Below are positions 50,776 to 61,905 of a stretch of 64,000 bases of DNA, one piece after another (within the stretch, counting starts at the first letter, position 1; each line of letters opens with the position of its first letter). Source of the stretch: Prototheca cutis (Eukaryota; Chlorophyta; Trebouxiophyceae; Chlorellales; Chlorellaceae); the NCBI GenBank assembly GCA_002897115.2, contig BCIH01000005.1, positions 1,036,683 through 1,100,682 on the forward strand, read 5' to 3'. The notes under the pieces were generated by a model that had not been told where the DNA came from, searched no databases, and saw only the letters and a list, made by a program, of their open reading frames with translations. A program made the position numbers and the translations under genes.

Positions 50776-53433
50776 TCACAGCTTGGCGGGCTTGGGCACG
50801 CCCGCGGAGAGCTTGCGCCCTTGGGCAGCGGCCTGGACCAGGTAGTCGCAGGGCTTGAAGAAGGCCGCGAGTTCCGGGTACTCGGACGCCCAGGCGTTCA
50901 GCCGTGCGACGACGCGGTCGGCCCCCACAATGTCGCCCTGGAAGATGATGCCGCCGCGGTAGGCCGGGAAGCCCATGGACAGCACGGTAGCGATGTCCAG
51001 GTCCGCGGGCTTGTCGACGATGCCCTCCGCCACGACGCGGCAGGCCTCGTTGATCACGGGGAAGAAGATGAACTCCTGGATATCCTGGGCCGTGAGTTTC
51101 TTCACAAAGGCTGCGTGGCGCTCGGCCAGGCCGGCCTCCTTGCGCGACTGGGCCAGCAGCGGACCCAGCCCGGCGGGGTCGGGCTTGGCCTTGCGCTTGT
51201 CGTCAAAGGTGTAGTAGCCCTTCTTGGTCTTCTCGCCCAGGCGCCCAGCCTCGTTGAGCAGGCGGACCAGGGAGCCGCGGTAGACGCGGTCGCCGTACGA
51301 ATCCGCAGTGGAAGCGCCGACGTGCAGCGACACGTCCAGACCCACGAGATCACCCAGTCTGAAAGGTCCCATGGGCATGCCAAAGGCCAGGATCGCCTTG
51401 TCGATCAGGTAAGGGTCGACGCCGCTGTCAGCCAGGATGCCCGCGGCCATGGAGTAGGGGAAGAAGACGCGGTTGACCGCAAAGCCCGTGCAGTTGCCTA
51501 CCACGACGGGAACCTTCTTGATGCGGGAGCCGTAGTCAAGCACGTCCAGCACCACCTGGGGGGAGGTCTTGTCGCTGCGCACGATCTCCAGCAGCGGCAT
51601 GATGTGCGCGGGGGAGAAGAAATGAGCTCCGACCACGCGGTCCAGCGCACGCGTCTTGGCGCCCACCAGCGTGATGTCGATGGTCGAGGTGTTGGTCGCC
51701 AGGATGCAGTCGGGCTTGCATGCGCGCTCGAGCTCCGCGAAGATCTGCTGCTTGAGTGGCAGCTGTTCCACGGCCGCCTCGATGACCATGTCGACGTCGG
51801 CAAAGTCGTCGTACGACAGCGTGCCCTTGACGCGGGCGAGCGCGGCGTCGGCCGCCGCCTGCTTCAGGGAGCCCTTGCGCACCGCCGACGCCAGGTTGGC
51901 GCGGATACGGCCGATGCCCGCCTCCAGGAACTTGGCATTGATTTCCTTGAGCACCACAGGGATCCCCGCCAGGACCGTGGCCGTAGCGATGCCCGAGCCC
52001 ATGAGCCCGCCCCCAATCACAGCGATGCTGCGCATGCGCCGCGGCTTGAGCCCGATGTCCGTGACGCCGGTGACCTTCTTCGTCGAGCGCTGCGAGAAAA
52101 ACACATGCACGAGCGAGTCGTGCACGGGCAGCGCGGCAGACTTCGCAAAGGCGTCGGCTTCAGCGAGCAACCCTGCCCTCCCGCCGCGCTCGATGCCCGC
52201 GCGGATGGCGTCCAGAGTGTAGAGCGGGTGCAGCAGGTTCGGGGCGCGCTTGGCTGTCTGCGCGCGCGCGAAATCAATCATCTGGATGGCCTCCATGAAG
52301 GGCGGGAGCTTGTCAGTGCGCTCGAGGCTGGAGCGGCGCGGCACACGGCCCTCGACGATGTCCACTGCCAGCTTCTTGGCCGTCTGGAGCAACTCGGCCT
52401 TTGGCACGACGGCGTCCACCAGCCCCAGCTTGAGCGCCTGCTGCTCGTTGATGGGCTTGGAGGTCAGGATCATCTCCAGACCCTTTTGCAGGCCCACCAG
52501 GCGAGGCAGGCGCTGCGTGCCGCCGAAGCCCGGCAGGATGCCCAGGGTCAGCTCGGGGAGGCCCAGCTTGGTCCCGGGGGCGGCCACGCGAGCGTTGCAC
52601 GCCATCGCCAGCTCGCACCCACCGCCCAGGGCAACAAGCTCGATGGCAGCCACCGTCGGCTTGGCACCCATCTCCACAAGCTCCACAAACGCATTGTTAA
52701 TCGACATGTCGATGCCGCCGCCCGTGCCGGCAGACTTGTTCTGGAACTGGTTGATGTCAAAGCCCGCGCAGAAACGGCCTGCATAAATGTAGATTGTTTG
52801 TTTATTTGTGTTGTGTGTTCAGAAGGGGGGATTGAGTGTAGAGTTGAAGACATGTGGCCCCAGGAGATGGGGGGAAGGCGGGGTGCCATCCAAAAGAAGC
52901 CAGAGGCGCCTGGGGGGTCCGACACCCAACCCCAGAACACATCCAAACAACAACCAAAAAAGCAAAAACAGCCACATAGAAATAATGCAGATTCCATTTC
53001 AAATGGGTAATCACTGGCATGCCATGCCCGTCCCGCCAAGCAACACAGAACGGATGATAAGACTGTGTCGGGTTGTCCTCGTGGGCGATGATCAGATGTC
53101 ACATAAGCGGTCACTCACCATTGGCACCAGTGATGACGATGGCGCGAGCCTTGGGGTCCGCATGGGCCTGACGAACATGATCGAACATGCTCGAAAGCAC
53201 TGCAAAAAAGGACGAAACACGGGGTCGCCTCAGCTGGGCGGGTGCACAGACCATCCGAGGTGACCCCCCTGCCAGAGCAAGCACCTCGGGCCCACCCTGC
53301 AGATTGCAACCTGCCGGCCATATCGCGCGATTTTCTTACCCGTTGGGTGCAGGGCGTTCATGGGGGGGAAGGACAGGGTGATGATGGCCACCCCATCCTC
53401 CACCTTGTAGAAGGTCTGCGGGGTCTTCGACAT
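50776..53433 (-). CDS. MFP2: Peroxisomal fatty-acid beta-oxidation multifunctional protein (enoyl-CoA hydratase / 3-hydroxyacyl-CoA dehydrogenase)
   Basis: A bifunctional enzyme of the AIM1/MFP2 type. It hydrates 2-trans-enoyl-CoA and oxidises L-3-hydroxyacyl-CoA with NAD+. Exon 1 (53433-53340) starts MSKTPQTFYKVEDG and holds LSFPPMNALHPTG. A small exon (about 53199-53116) gives MFDHVRQAH and ARAIVITGANG. The large exon from about 52781 holds the crotonase fold (RFCAGFDINQF, ELVALGGGCELAMACN, LGLPELTLGILPGFGGTQRLPRLVG). The dehydrogenase part follows, with Rossmann motif IAVIGGGLMGSGIA (about 52030), ILATNTSTIDITLV, VVGAHFFSPAHIMPLLEIV, GNCTGFAVNRVFFPY and FRLGDLVGLDV. It ends PAKL; the final Ala-Lys-Leu is an acceptable PTS1 peroxisomal signal. 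Total length, about 720 residues, is normal for the plant family. The long frame on the opposite strand is a shadow. Confidence 0.95.
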
Positions 53434-53799
53434 TGCGAGCGAGCGAGGGAGATGAGCGAGAGACTGACGGGTCAGAGCACTCTGCTCCCTTGATCCTGTC
53501 AAATCTCAAGGCTTGGTATATGGTAATGAAGCTGAATGTCCTGCTGTATATGATCAGATGCCCGAAGCGGTTTTATTATCCTGCCCAACGTGGATGGTCT
53601 TTACGAGACGTTCGCGAGGCCAGGTCAGCAGAAACTCGCTGAACGGGGAGGGCTTTTTCGCACGTGGGGGATCCGAGGGCGCGAAGAATTGCGAATCGAT
53701 GCGATCCCCGATCCAAACGAGACGTCCAAATGTGATGCACATTTGAAGTGTTAGACACCCCTACTGCGATCACATTGAAGCCCTTTAAAGTGCATCAAC
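53434..53799. other. Divergent promoter region between the multifunctional protein and the LpxC homologue
   Basis: It is noticeably richer in A and T than the flanking exons. No conserved frame or clear regulatory element was recognised. Confidence 0.35.
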
Positions 53800-56046
53800 A
53801 TGCATGCTGCAACAGCAGGGCCCTGCAGGGCACAGCACTGCCCATGGGTTCCCAGCAGGAGACCCGGCAGGCTGGCAGCCCTGCAGGCCAGGGGACAGGC
53901 GCCCAGGCCAGCAGGGAGACCTGCATCTGGGCGAGCCCGGCCCTACCGTCACGATGAAGCAACCATGACGCATTCACGGCCGCAATCCCTGGCCTTGATG
54001 GGTGGGTCTACCCAGGAAAACACCTACTCCTTTGACCGGGACCCTGAGGCATTCCCGCTGGTGGGCCTTGAGCATGGCTGGCTGTTCTTTTTTGCTGTTG
54101 GATCAAGTGGGAGCGTGGGTTTTTAGAAATGAGGTATATCTATTGTTCTGAATATGCTGTGCTGTGCATTGTTTACATTTCCATGTGCTGGATGACGGAC
54201 CTGGACTAGCAAGGGACACGAGACCCGAGTGCTGCCCCTGGTACTGCAATGACACCCTCCATTCCATTGGACACAAGCCAATCCAGCCCAATCCAATCCA
54301 TGGTACTGCAGCCTCGGGAGTACCAACAGACCCTGCGGCGGTCGTTCACGCTGGGGGGCATCGGCCTGCAGACTGGCGAGTATGCCCACGTCCGAGTCCG
54401 GCCAGCCCTGGCAGGCGAAGGTCGCTACTTTGTCCGCGTCCCCGAGGGTGAGCTGGCTTGCGGGGAGCTGTGGGGTTCCTGCATGACTGTGCCTCTGGCC
54501 GAGAGCAGCAGGCCCTCGACGCGCCCGAGCCCCATTGAGCGCCGCCGCTTTGCGGTATGAACCTATGGAACGCCTGACCAATGCATGCAGGGACCAACAG
54601 CCACCTGTTCCGGCTGGAGCAGCCAGAGAAGCGGACCATGGAAGACCTGGATGTTTCACCACCCGATGAGGATCCCTACGAAGAGCAGCGCACAAAGATC
54701 TTCTTTGACTGGCTCGAAGCCAGGGACGAAGGCTACGACGGAAATCTCGACGGTGGGACTGGGGTTTGGAAGGGCTGACCCTGGGCAGAGGCATGCATTG
54801 CACAGAATGGGGAATGCATTCGTTTTGCACCTGGGAATTCAAATTATTCTCTGCAACAGAGCATCCCTCCATAGTACCACCACAGAGTACACGGAGGAGC
54901 ATGGCGGGAGCTTCAATGACCTGTTCCCCGAAGATGCCGGCCTGGATGACCCCAGCTTGCCCGATGAAGAGGTGCCGGAAACAGTGGGGGCACGACCGCA
55001 CAGTTTCTCGACAGGTTCCCTGATCACAGTCGATCCCCCACCTGCCGAGCTCCTGCAGGCCCAGCCTCGGCGGGACGATGAGCCCTGGATTCCAGCCCAC
55101 ATCTCGACTGCCCGTGCACTGTCCCCTCACCACCTTGCCCTCGAGCGCGGATCTGAGAGGTGCGTGACACCGGCGCCTTTGGAGAACTGCCATGCAACCA
55201 TTCATCAACGACCCTGCCTGATCAGAAGCACCATTAACAGCAGAGTTCCCCTGCCCAACGCATCCACCAACGCCACTCTCCCACCCCCCACACACCCCTC
55301 AACCCCGCTCAAAAAAAAACAGAGTGCTGTCTCCCGAGGCCCTGCTGTCGTGCCTGGAAGCCTGCGGCATCGACTGCGCACGGATCGAGATAGAGGGCGG
55401 GCCCGAGGTCCCTGTTCTGGACGGCACGGGCTTCGTCTGGGCCACGGAACTCCGTGGCGCCGGGGTCAAACCTGCTGGCCCCGCGCGCCGCCCCGCGCCG
55501 CAGCCTGATTTCTCAGACCCCGGCGACGGCGCCGTGCTGTCGGTGGGAGATGGGGACAGCTTTATCCATTTCCACCCTGGCTCTCGGCCCCGGCTCACCG
55601 CCGGTCTCGAGTCGGATGTCGACGCGATTGGGCGACAATGGTACACATGGATCCCACCGCTGGCGAGTCCTGACGCGAGCTACCGCCCAACTCCAGAGGA
55701 AGAAGCAACGCACTATCGATATGAAATCGCCCCCGCGCACCGCTGCTTCGAGTCAATGGGTGCGGTGCTGGAGTTGATGCGCCAGGGGCTGCTCAAGGGC
55801 GGCGCGGACCGAGTGGCCCTGGTGGCTGGCAAAGCCGACTGGCTCGACGCCTCGATCGCACGCTTCCCCTCCGACGGTACCGAGCCCACGCGGCATGCCA
55901 TCCAGCAGCTGCTGGGCGTCCTGGCCCTGGCCGCGCCGCCGGGGTCAAAGGCGCTGCCCCGTGGGCACCTAGTGGCATACCGGGCGTCCTTGGACCTACA
56001 GCTCGAGTTTGCCACCAAGTTGGCTGAGAGACTCGTGGGCATGTGA
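53800..56046 (+). CDS. lpxC: Degenerate LpxC homologue with a large acidic insertion (probably catalytically inactive)
   Basis: LpxC is the zinc deacetylase of lipid A synthesis, and plants carry organellar homologues. Exon 1 may begin at 53800 with an Arg/Pro-rich targeting-like leader, ending AFPL before GTGGGC near 54060. Alternatives are in-frame ATGs at 54249 or 54300. The domain opens PREYQQTLRRSFTLGGIGLQTGEY (54313-54384), then RPALAGEGRYFVRVPEG. Next is an acidic insertion of over 100 residues (54590-55070; for example DLDVSPPDEDPYEEQ). LpxC homology resumes at WIPAHIS...ALSPHHLAL (55090), PEALLSCLEACGID (55335), GPEVPVLDGTG, AIGRQWYTWIP, YEIAPAH, GLLKGGADRVALVAG, EPTRHAIQQLLG and GHLVAYRASLDL, stopping at 56046. 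Against E. coli LpxC the zinc ligands His79 and Asp242 become Ala and Gln, and catalytic His265 becomes Leu. Glu78 and His238 remain. Confidence 0.82.
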
Positions 56047-56414
56047 TTTGAGTTTGAACATGAATCTCCGGTTGTTGCACTGGTGGTGGCTTGAAGTTGT
56101 GCTGCTGCCGATAGAGCTGCTGGCTGCAGGCAATCCAGCCCATGCAGGCTGTGAATAAAAGTACACACAATAAAGTTGGTCAGAGTTGATTGAACCAGGA
56201 TTGACCTGCTGGTTCGCCGAGGACGGTGCCTGAAGGTCTCCCGCTGGGCAGGGCGCCCCGGTCAACATCCCATTTTTCGGTTCGGTCAAACGCCCGGGGC
56301 AGGGCACTGCAATTCAACAGGGACCCGATCGGGGAAGACGATCGGCCCGGAGTCTGAACAGGGACATCTTGGTTTCTTGTGCATTGGCACGTACTTGTTT
56401 TAACATTATAAGCT
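56047..56414. other. Intergenic region between the LpxC homologue and the ankyrin protein
   Basis: Tandem + strand genes. It contains the AATAAA pair listed separately and otherwise nothing recognised. Confidence 0.35.
56154..56174 (+). terminator. Two AATAAA polyadenylation-signal candidates
   Basis: AATAAA occurs at 56154-56159 and again at 56169-56174, about 110 bases after the stop of the LpxC homologue. Position is the only support; many chlorophytes use TGTAA instead. Confidence 0.4.
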
Positions 56415-57308
56415 ATGGAGAAGAACCCCTGGTACAAGAACGTGGAGGGGCCCTTCCTGCAGTGGAAGGGTCCCGTCGGCATCAAGGCAGATGGCGGGGG
56501 CTGCACCCGCGGTCGGGGTCGCGTGGGAGCCATGACGCTGCACCGAGCAGCTCACAATCGTGATAAAGAAGGTGAGAGGCTGCGGGGTGCGGGACCAGGA
56601 GGCCGCAGGACATTGCGACTCTCCGTCGGGAACTGGGCTCCGGCCAGGTTGCAGGGGGGGTTCAGGGTCCAGCAATGCAGGCCGGCTTTCCCACCCCTCA
56701 CTCCAACCCCCGCACACTCGACTCCATGCAGCCATCGTCAAGGCCGTGGATGGCGGCGCGGATGTGAACGAGGTGGAGGGCGCTGGCAACACGCCACTGC
56801 ACAGCGCGGCCTATGAGGGCTGGCTGGATGGCTGCGAGCTGCTGCTGTCCCTGGGGGCCAAGATTGACGCCAGCAACAACGCGGGGGACCGGCCCTGGCA
56901 CTGGGCACGGAACATGGGCCACCGCGACGTCATGGAATTTCTGGAACAGGTATGGCAGCGGGCTGGACTGGACGCAGGGGATGTGACTGCAGGACGGTAC
57001 CTGTCTGTCAGCCCAGGACTCCTTCCATTTTATCCTACTGCTTCCCCTAGAGATAGACAGATACCCAAAACCAGCCCAAAAATAAGTCTTGTGCCTAACA
57101 CATAACTCAACACATGATTCTGCAGAATGGGGCGTCGACGGAGCAGGGCCAGGTGCTGGTCCAGGATCACGTGCCCAAGGTCAAGGACTTTTTTCAAAAG
57201 GAGTGCTGGGCGCACCACCCCAAGCCGCACCAGGAGTACATGGACTGGCGCAAGGCACAGGACGCCGCACAGGAAGCCGAGCGTGCAAAGCTGATCCCAG
57301 GCATGTGA
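56415..57308 (+). CDS. Small ankyrin-repeat protein
   Basis: Three exons: 56415-56570, about 56731-56949, and about 57125-57308. The start MEKNPWYKNVEGPFLQWKG is followed by ankyrin repeats. These are MTLHRAAHNRD, then AIVKAVDGGADVNEVEGAGNTPLHSAAYEGW, then LLLSLGAKIDASNNAGDRPWHWARNMGH. The C-terminal exon (NGASTEQGQVLV, VKDFFQKECW, HHPKPHQEYMDWRKAQ) is charged and probably helical. Phase is preserved at the joins: GAAG|GTGAGA with CATGCAG|CC, and CTGGAACAG|GTATGG with TTCTGCAG|AATGGG. The protein is about 185 residues. Ankyrin repeats bind other proteins; the partner and role are not evident, and no organelle-targeting sequence is obvious. Confidence 0.78.
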
Positions 57309-57752
57309 GGACGCATGTTCGTAAGAGGCCTGGAAAGCCACAGTGCCTTCTGATCAAGCCCAGGCAATCACCACACAAGTGGAGTCGACTGCACACGTTT
57401 TCTTCACCTCTCTGCGCGCGCCCCCCCCCCCCCCCCCAACACGCACGCGCACATCTTTCTCTCTTTCCCGTGTTGATTGGTCCGCTTCCAAGCGATGCGA
57501 AATGGTCGTGATGCGCTGATCTGGGCGGTGGGAGCGTCGAGGGCCATGAGGCCCAACCCTGTCCCTTCCCGGCGCATCCGCAGAGCGGCATTAGTCCCTT
57601 GGCAGCACAGCAAGATGAACAGAGGGGCAGCAACAGCCAGCACAGACACAACACCGGGGTGGGGCGGGGAGTTTGGTTGGTGTCTTATGGCCCAACAGCC
57701 GCCCGACTGTCCGACCACAAAAGGAAAGGTCAAACAGCGAACCCAGGCCTCA
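57309..57752. other. Convergent 3' region between ankyrin gene and PP1
   Basis: It contains a 17-base poly-C run (57421-57437). No gene was recognised; it probably holds both 3' UTRs. Confidence 0.4.
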
Positions 57753-59222
57753 TCATCGGTCGGTGCCCGGCGGGGGCTGGGGCGCGGGTGCGCCCGGCCG
57801 CGGGGGCGTGGCCTGCCGTGCGGCGGCGGCCGTTCCCACCCCATAGACAAATCGCGCTTTCTTTTCCGCGGGCTTGAGGATTTGGAAGGAGCACATGAGC
57901 GTCTCGTCCACGCTCATCATGGCCCCCGCGTTGTCGAATTCGCCGCAGTAATTCGGCGCAGAGAAGATGGTCACGAGCTGGCGCTTTGCAAAGAACTCAT
58001 AACCGTCCTCCACGACTTGGTGTGCGCGGCAGACGAGGTCGAGGTCGTGGCGGGCCAGGAAATCCGCCACGGTGCCGGCGCCAAAGGTGTAGCTCACGCC
58101 ACGGTCATTCTCGCCCCAGCCCTGCGTGTCCTTGTCGGGGTCAGCCCACAGCAAGTCGCAGAGCAGGCCGGCATCGGGGACGTCGGTCGGGCGCGGGATG
58201 CGCTTGATGAGCTCCAGTGATTTCAGCTCGGGGGACAGGCCGCCGTGCATGCACAGGATCTTCTCGTCGACCAGCGCCGCCACGGGCAGGCAGTTGAAGC
58301 AGTCCGTGAACGTCTTCCACAACCGGATGTTGTAGCGCCGCTTGCACTCGTCATAAAAGCCGTAAATGCGGTTGATCGAAGCGCACTCATGGTTGCCCCG
58401 CAGCAAGAAAAAGTTCTCAGGATACTTTATCTTGTAAGCCAAGAGGAGGCAGATCGTCTCCAGGCTCTGCTTCCCGCGGTCCACATAGTCGCCCAAGAAC
58501 AAATAGTTGGCCTCGGGAGGGAATCCACCGTACTCAAACAGACGCAACAGATCCGAGTACTGCCCGTGGATGTCACCTGTGGGGGGGGGGGATTTTTGGT
58601 GGGTTGGTAGTGTGTTGGCAGGGTGAGCCGCCTGCTGCAACGCTCCGGAAAATAACAAAATAGGCCTCTAGCTACACTTGCAGCAGACTGCTCGTCCCGC
58701 CAGCCAACCTGGCACAGCCACAGCACAGGCCTGCATCGGCTCCCCCGCCCACAACGAACACAGGCCCCCCCTGCACAAAGGCCAAACGCCACGCCATGTC
58801 CGCTCCAACGCACCGCAAATCTTGATGGGCGCCTCGAGCTCTAGGAGGTTGGGCTGTGTCATGAAAATCTCCTTCGCCGTGAGGCAGAGCTGTCGGATTT
58901 CCTGCACCCGATGGCCGGAGGGTGGGGGAGCCGGGTTCAAGCCTGGTCTACACCCTCCCCGCGGAGTCAATGACCAGACAGACACAGATTACAAACTCAC
59001 AAAAATCCCGCGACACGCGGCAGCCCCTCCCTACCTGCTCTGTGAGCGAGACCTGCCTCCCCGGCCTGCCATTCCTGACGTCGAGCAGCCGGTCGATGAT
59101 ATCATCCAGCTGCGCGTCGTCCTGCAGAATACAAAACAAGGTACAGATCAGGTTGAAATAACGTTCGGGTCAGCGGGAGGCGCCGCGGGCACGGTTGACC
59201 AGCGGGCTCCGACGCTCACCAT
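57753..59222 (-). CDS. PP1: Serine/threonine protein phosphatase PP1 catalytic subunit
   Basis: A PP1-class PPP phosphatase. The first coding exon seems to hold only the ATG (59222-59220) before GTGAGC. The next begins [16 protein letters not shown] after TTCTGCAG (about 59133), with [12 protein letters not shown] further exon (about 58905-58815) has [13 protein letters not shown] and [11 protein letters not shown]. After a poly-C acceptor (about 58578) the large exon carries [66 protein letters not shown], and [25 protein letters not shown]. It continues [14 protein letters not shown], then [16 protein letters not shown]. All metal-binding residues are present. The Pro/Ala-rich tail, ending [10 protein letters not shown], is ordinary for PP1 divergence. 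The start model rests on the spliced MDDAQLDD matching PP1 N-termini. Confidence 0.94.
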
Positions 59223-59830
59223 CCTGCTAGGTGGTCCGAGGTCTGGCCTTCAGGCCCACATTCTTTTCCGGGCCCAGTCTCGCAGGTCCTGTNTGGAACT
59301 GTGGGACAAGACAGCAAGACACGGGCCAGCCCAAGAAAGAGCCCTCGCTGCAGAATAGGCCCCGCTCAAGGACAGTGCAAACGAGCCTGCACCCCGAGCC
59401 CCCGACAACGGAGGGGGGGCCCCAAAAAAGAAACCGGGAACCGCAGGGACCCGAGGCGATCACTGCACCCCTCAGGTGTGTGCCTTTCCCCTGCCGCCCA
59501 GGCTTGTTTTACCCACACAGAGACCCTGCATGTAAACTATGGCCAGTTAAAACCCTTTTTTCTGACTCGGATTCCCTTGGAATGGGTTTCTTTACCTTGG
59601 GAGTTGCTCTTGCGCTGGAGGATGAATGAATCAAACAGGCGTGCCCAAACCGTTTGGTTACTTTGTTGCATCGGCACGGAGCAGGGTTTACGCTCCCAGG
59701 TCTTGCACAGCCTTTCCACGATGCTGTCCGGCAGTTGATGGCCCGTCCACATCTCCCGACGCGTGCCTCCCACGATGATGGCCAGGCAGCTGTCCCCCGG
59801 TCACCCACCGCACCGCCCAGGGCGTCATCA
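59223..59830. other. Intergenic region between PP1 start and TAF6 end
   Basis: Both flanking genes are on the minus strand, so it contains the PP1 promoter and TAF6 3' region. Frames on both strands are short and unlike any family. Confidence 0.35.
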
Positions 59831-61905
59831 TCACGCACCCCAAACTCCAGGGGGTAGGTACTCGCACACGCCAGCGCCAAACAGCGCCAGCACGGCCGCG
59901 GCCAGCTTGCCCGGGTCAAAGTCCTCACGCCAGACCTCTGCCAGCGGGTTGGCTGGGAGATGCCCGGGGCCGTCGTTCCCAGACTGCGCCCACAAAGTTT
60001 TCGCTTCTGCTACAGCCGCCGCCACAGCCGCCGAAGACCTCGTGTCCCTGCCAGGGATGCACATGGAATGAGTGGGGAGGGGAGGCTGGGCAATACACAT
60101 ACACAGAAAAACCGCGCACCGCCGTCCCATTCACACCATACCACCCCCGCAAAAACAAGAGACACCTCTCAAACAACACAGCGCACACCCGATCAATACC
60201 CAGTACTGAATGACCACCCCAACGGACGCAGCAACGCACTGGATTGAGATGTAACCTAACAGGCCACCCGCCGCGGCGCGGAGAACAGGCTCCAGCCCCG
60301 GCTCGCCGCCCAGCGCCCGGTCAACGGCGACCAGCGGCACGGCCAGCGGCAGCAGCACGCTGCGCACGCTGTGCGGGCCCAGCGCCGACAGGCCCAGCGC
60401 CGCGCCGTACATCCGCGCCGCACGCTCTAAAGTTGGCGGCCGCTTCGGTGAGGCGCTGGCCAGGCTGTCCGTTCCACCGGCATCGACCGCTGACACCCCA
60501 CTCTCAGCCAGGACGCGCGCCAGCGTGCGCTGCACCCGCGGCAACAAAGAATCGTGCGCTGACGCGTAGCGGGCACACAGCGCGGCCAGTGCATCGGCGG
60601 CGGCACGACGAGCGCCGCGTGGGGCGGTTGAGTCGCCAGCGCACCGCGCACCCAGCCGGGGTGCGGCCAGGGCACTGAGCAGTGGGGGCAGCAGCCCGTG
60701 GAGCCAGGGCCCCAGATCCAACGAAGGATTGCGGGCCAGCGACCCCAGCGCGGCCAAAAGCCGGGGCAGGCGCCGCAGTCTCGACAGGTCCGAGGCCGTC
60801 TCGGTCGCCGCCAGCTGGCAAAAGTACGGCACAAGAGGCTGCAGCCCGGCATCGCTTGCCAGGCTCGCCAGCACCGCTGACTGTGACGATGCTTGGTAAG
60901 CCGGTTGGTGTTGTGCCGGTGGTGGAATGGCATTGCCTACTGCTGCAATGTCAGCACCATTTCCATCCGCCAAAGGCCCAGTACCGACAACATTTTGGGG
61001 AAGCAGTGTCCCTGTGCGTGGGAGGACGCCGGTGCGGAGCCACGCAGTCACCCGGTCCAGATACGCTTGAAGCTCCAGGGTCAGTACGTGCCGCAGCGGC
61101 GCCCTCACCAGCACCTCCTCGGTCGCCTGCGGCTGCGCAGGTACTGCTGCAGTGGTGCTTGACGGAGGTGCGATTGCCGGCGCGATGCCTCGGCCATCCA
61201 CGCCTGGACCGCGTGCACCACCAGCGCCACCGGCTGTCGTCCCAGCGACGCCACCAGCACCTGCGCGGCTGCGCTGGCGCTTGCCAGTGCTCTTGGCGGG
61301 CATGTTTTCCGGGATGAGGGGCTGGCGCCCGTCGATGGCCAGCCAGTGCGCCACGACCGACACCTCGACCGGCGGCCGTGGCAGCTGCGCCGCCCCCGCC
61401 GTCGCAGTGGGCACGTCTGGGTCATCAACGTAGTAGAGATCCGGCAGGGCAGCGGCACGCAAGAACTTGGCGGGGTCACGGCTGCTGAACCCGTACAAGG
61501 CCTGCGCATGGGATTTTCGGGTATTATTTGTATGAGAAATGCTGTTATTGTGTGTGGTCCTGTCTGCCAATGTGGAGCCAAGAGTCACCGCCACCCACCC
61601 CGTGTCCACCCACCCACAGAATGTCCACAGCGCGGACATTCCACGGGTGCATTGCGGACATCGACCATCCGTCAGCCCCATCACAAGCGTGCCTCGATGT
61701 TCCGCAGTCTGAGGGCGGCATTGATGTCCTGGGTGGTCAGGTAGGTGCGCTTGGAATGCAGGGCAAACTTGAGGGCGTCCTGAACCACCTCCCGCATGCG
61801 ATACTCGATGTCCGGGGCCAGGGCCTGGCAAGCTTCGCTGCTGGCGCGGCAGGCGATGCTGTCGGCCACCACGGCCACAAACTCGGGGGTCACGGTGGCA
61901 GCCAT
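59831..61905 (-). CDS. TAF6: TAF6, TFIID (and SAGA-type) histone-fold subunit
   Basis: A TBP-associated factor of RNA polymerase II initiation. Exon 1 (61905-61693) encodes the H4-like histone fold: MAATVTPEFVAVVADSIA, EYRMREVVQDALKFALHSKR and TYLTTQDINAALRLRNIE. The following exon starts ALYGFSSRDPAKFLRAA (about 61502), then YYVDDPDVP and VSVVAHWLAIDGRQPLIPENMP, the TAF6 mid-region. LTLELQAYLDRVT leads into the HEAT-repeat domain (LQPLVPYFCQL, LPRLLAALGSLARNPSLDLGPWLHGLLPPLLSAL). The C-terminal exon (about 60057-59831) reads DTRSSAAVAAAV and EVWREDFDPGKLAAAVLALFG. The join between exon 1 and exon 2 seems to use a GC donor (GAG|GCACGC) with a normal AG acceptor. Low-complexity Gly/Ala and Pro insertions make it longer than compact relatives. 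Confidence 0.9.

Noticed and set aside
50821..53010. Plus-strand frame of 729 codons opposite the multifunctional protein
   Set aside because: A shadow of the minus-strand enzyme gene. The length comes from codon bias, not from a real gene.
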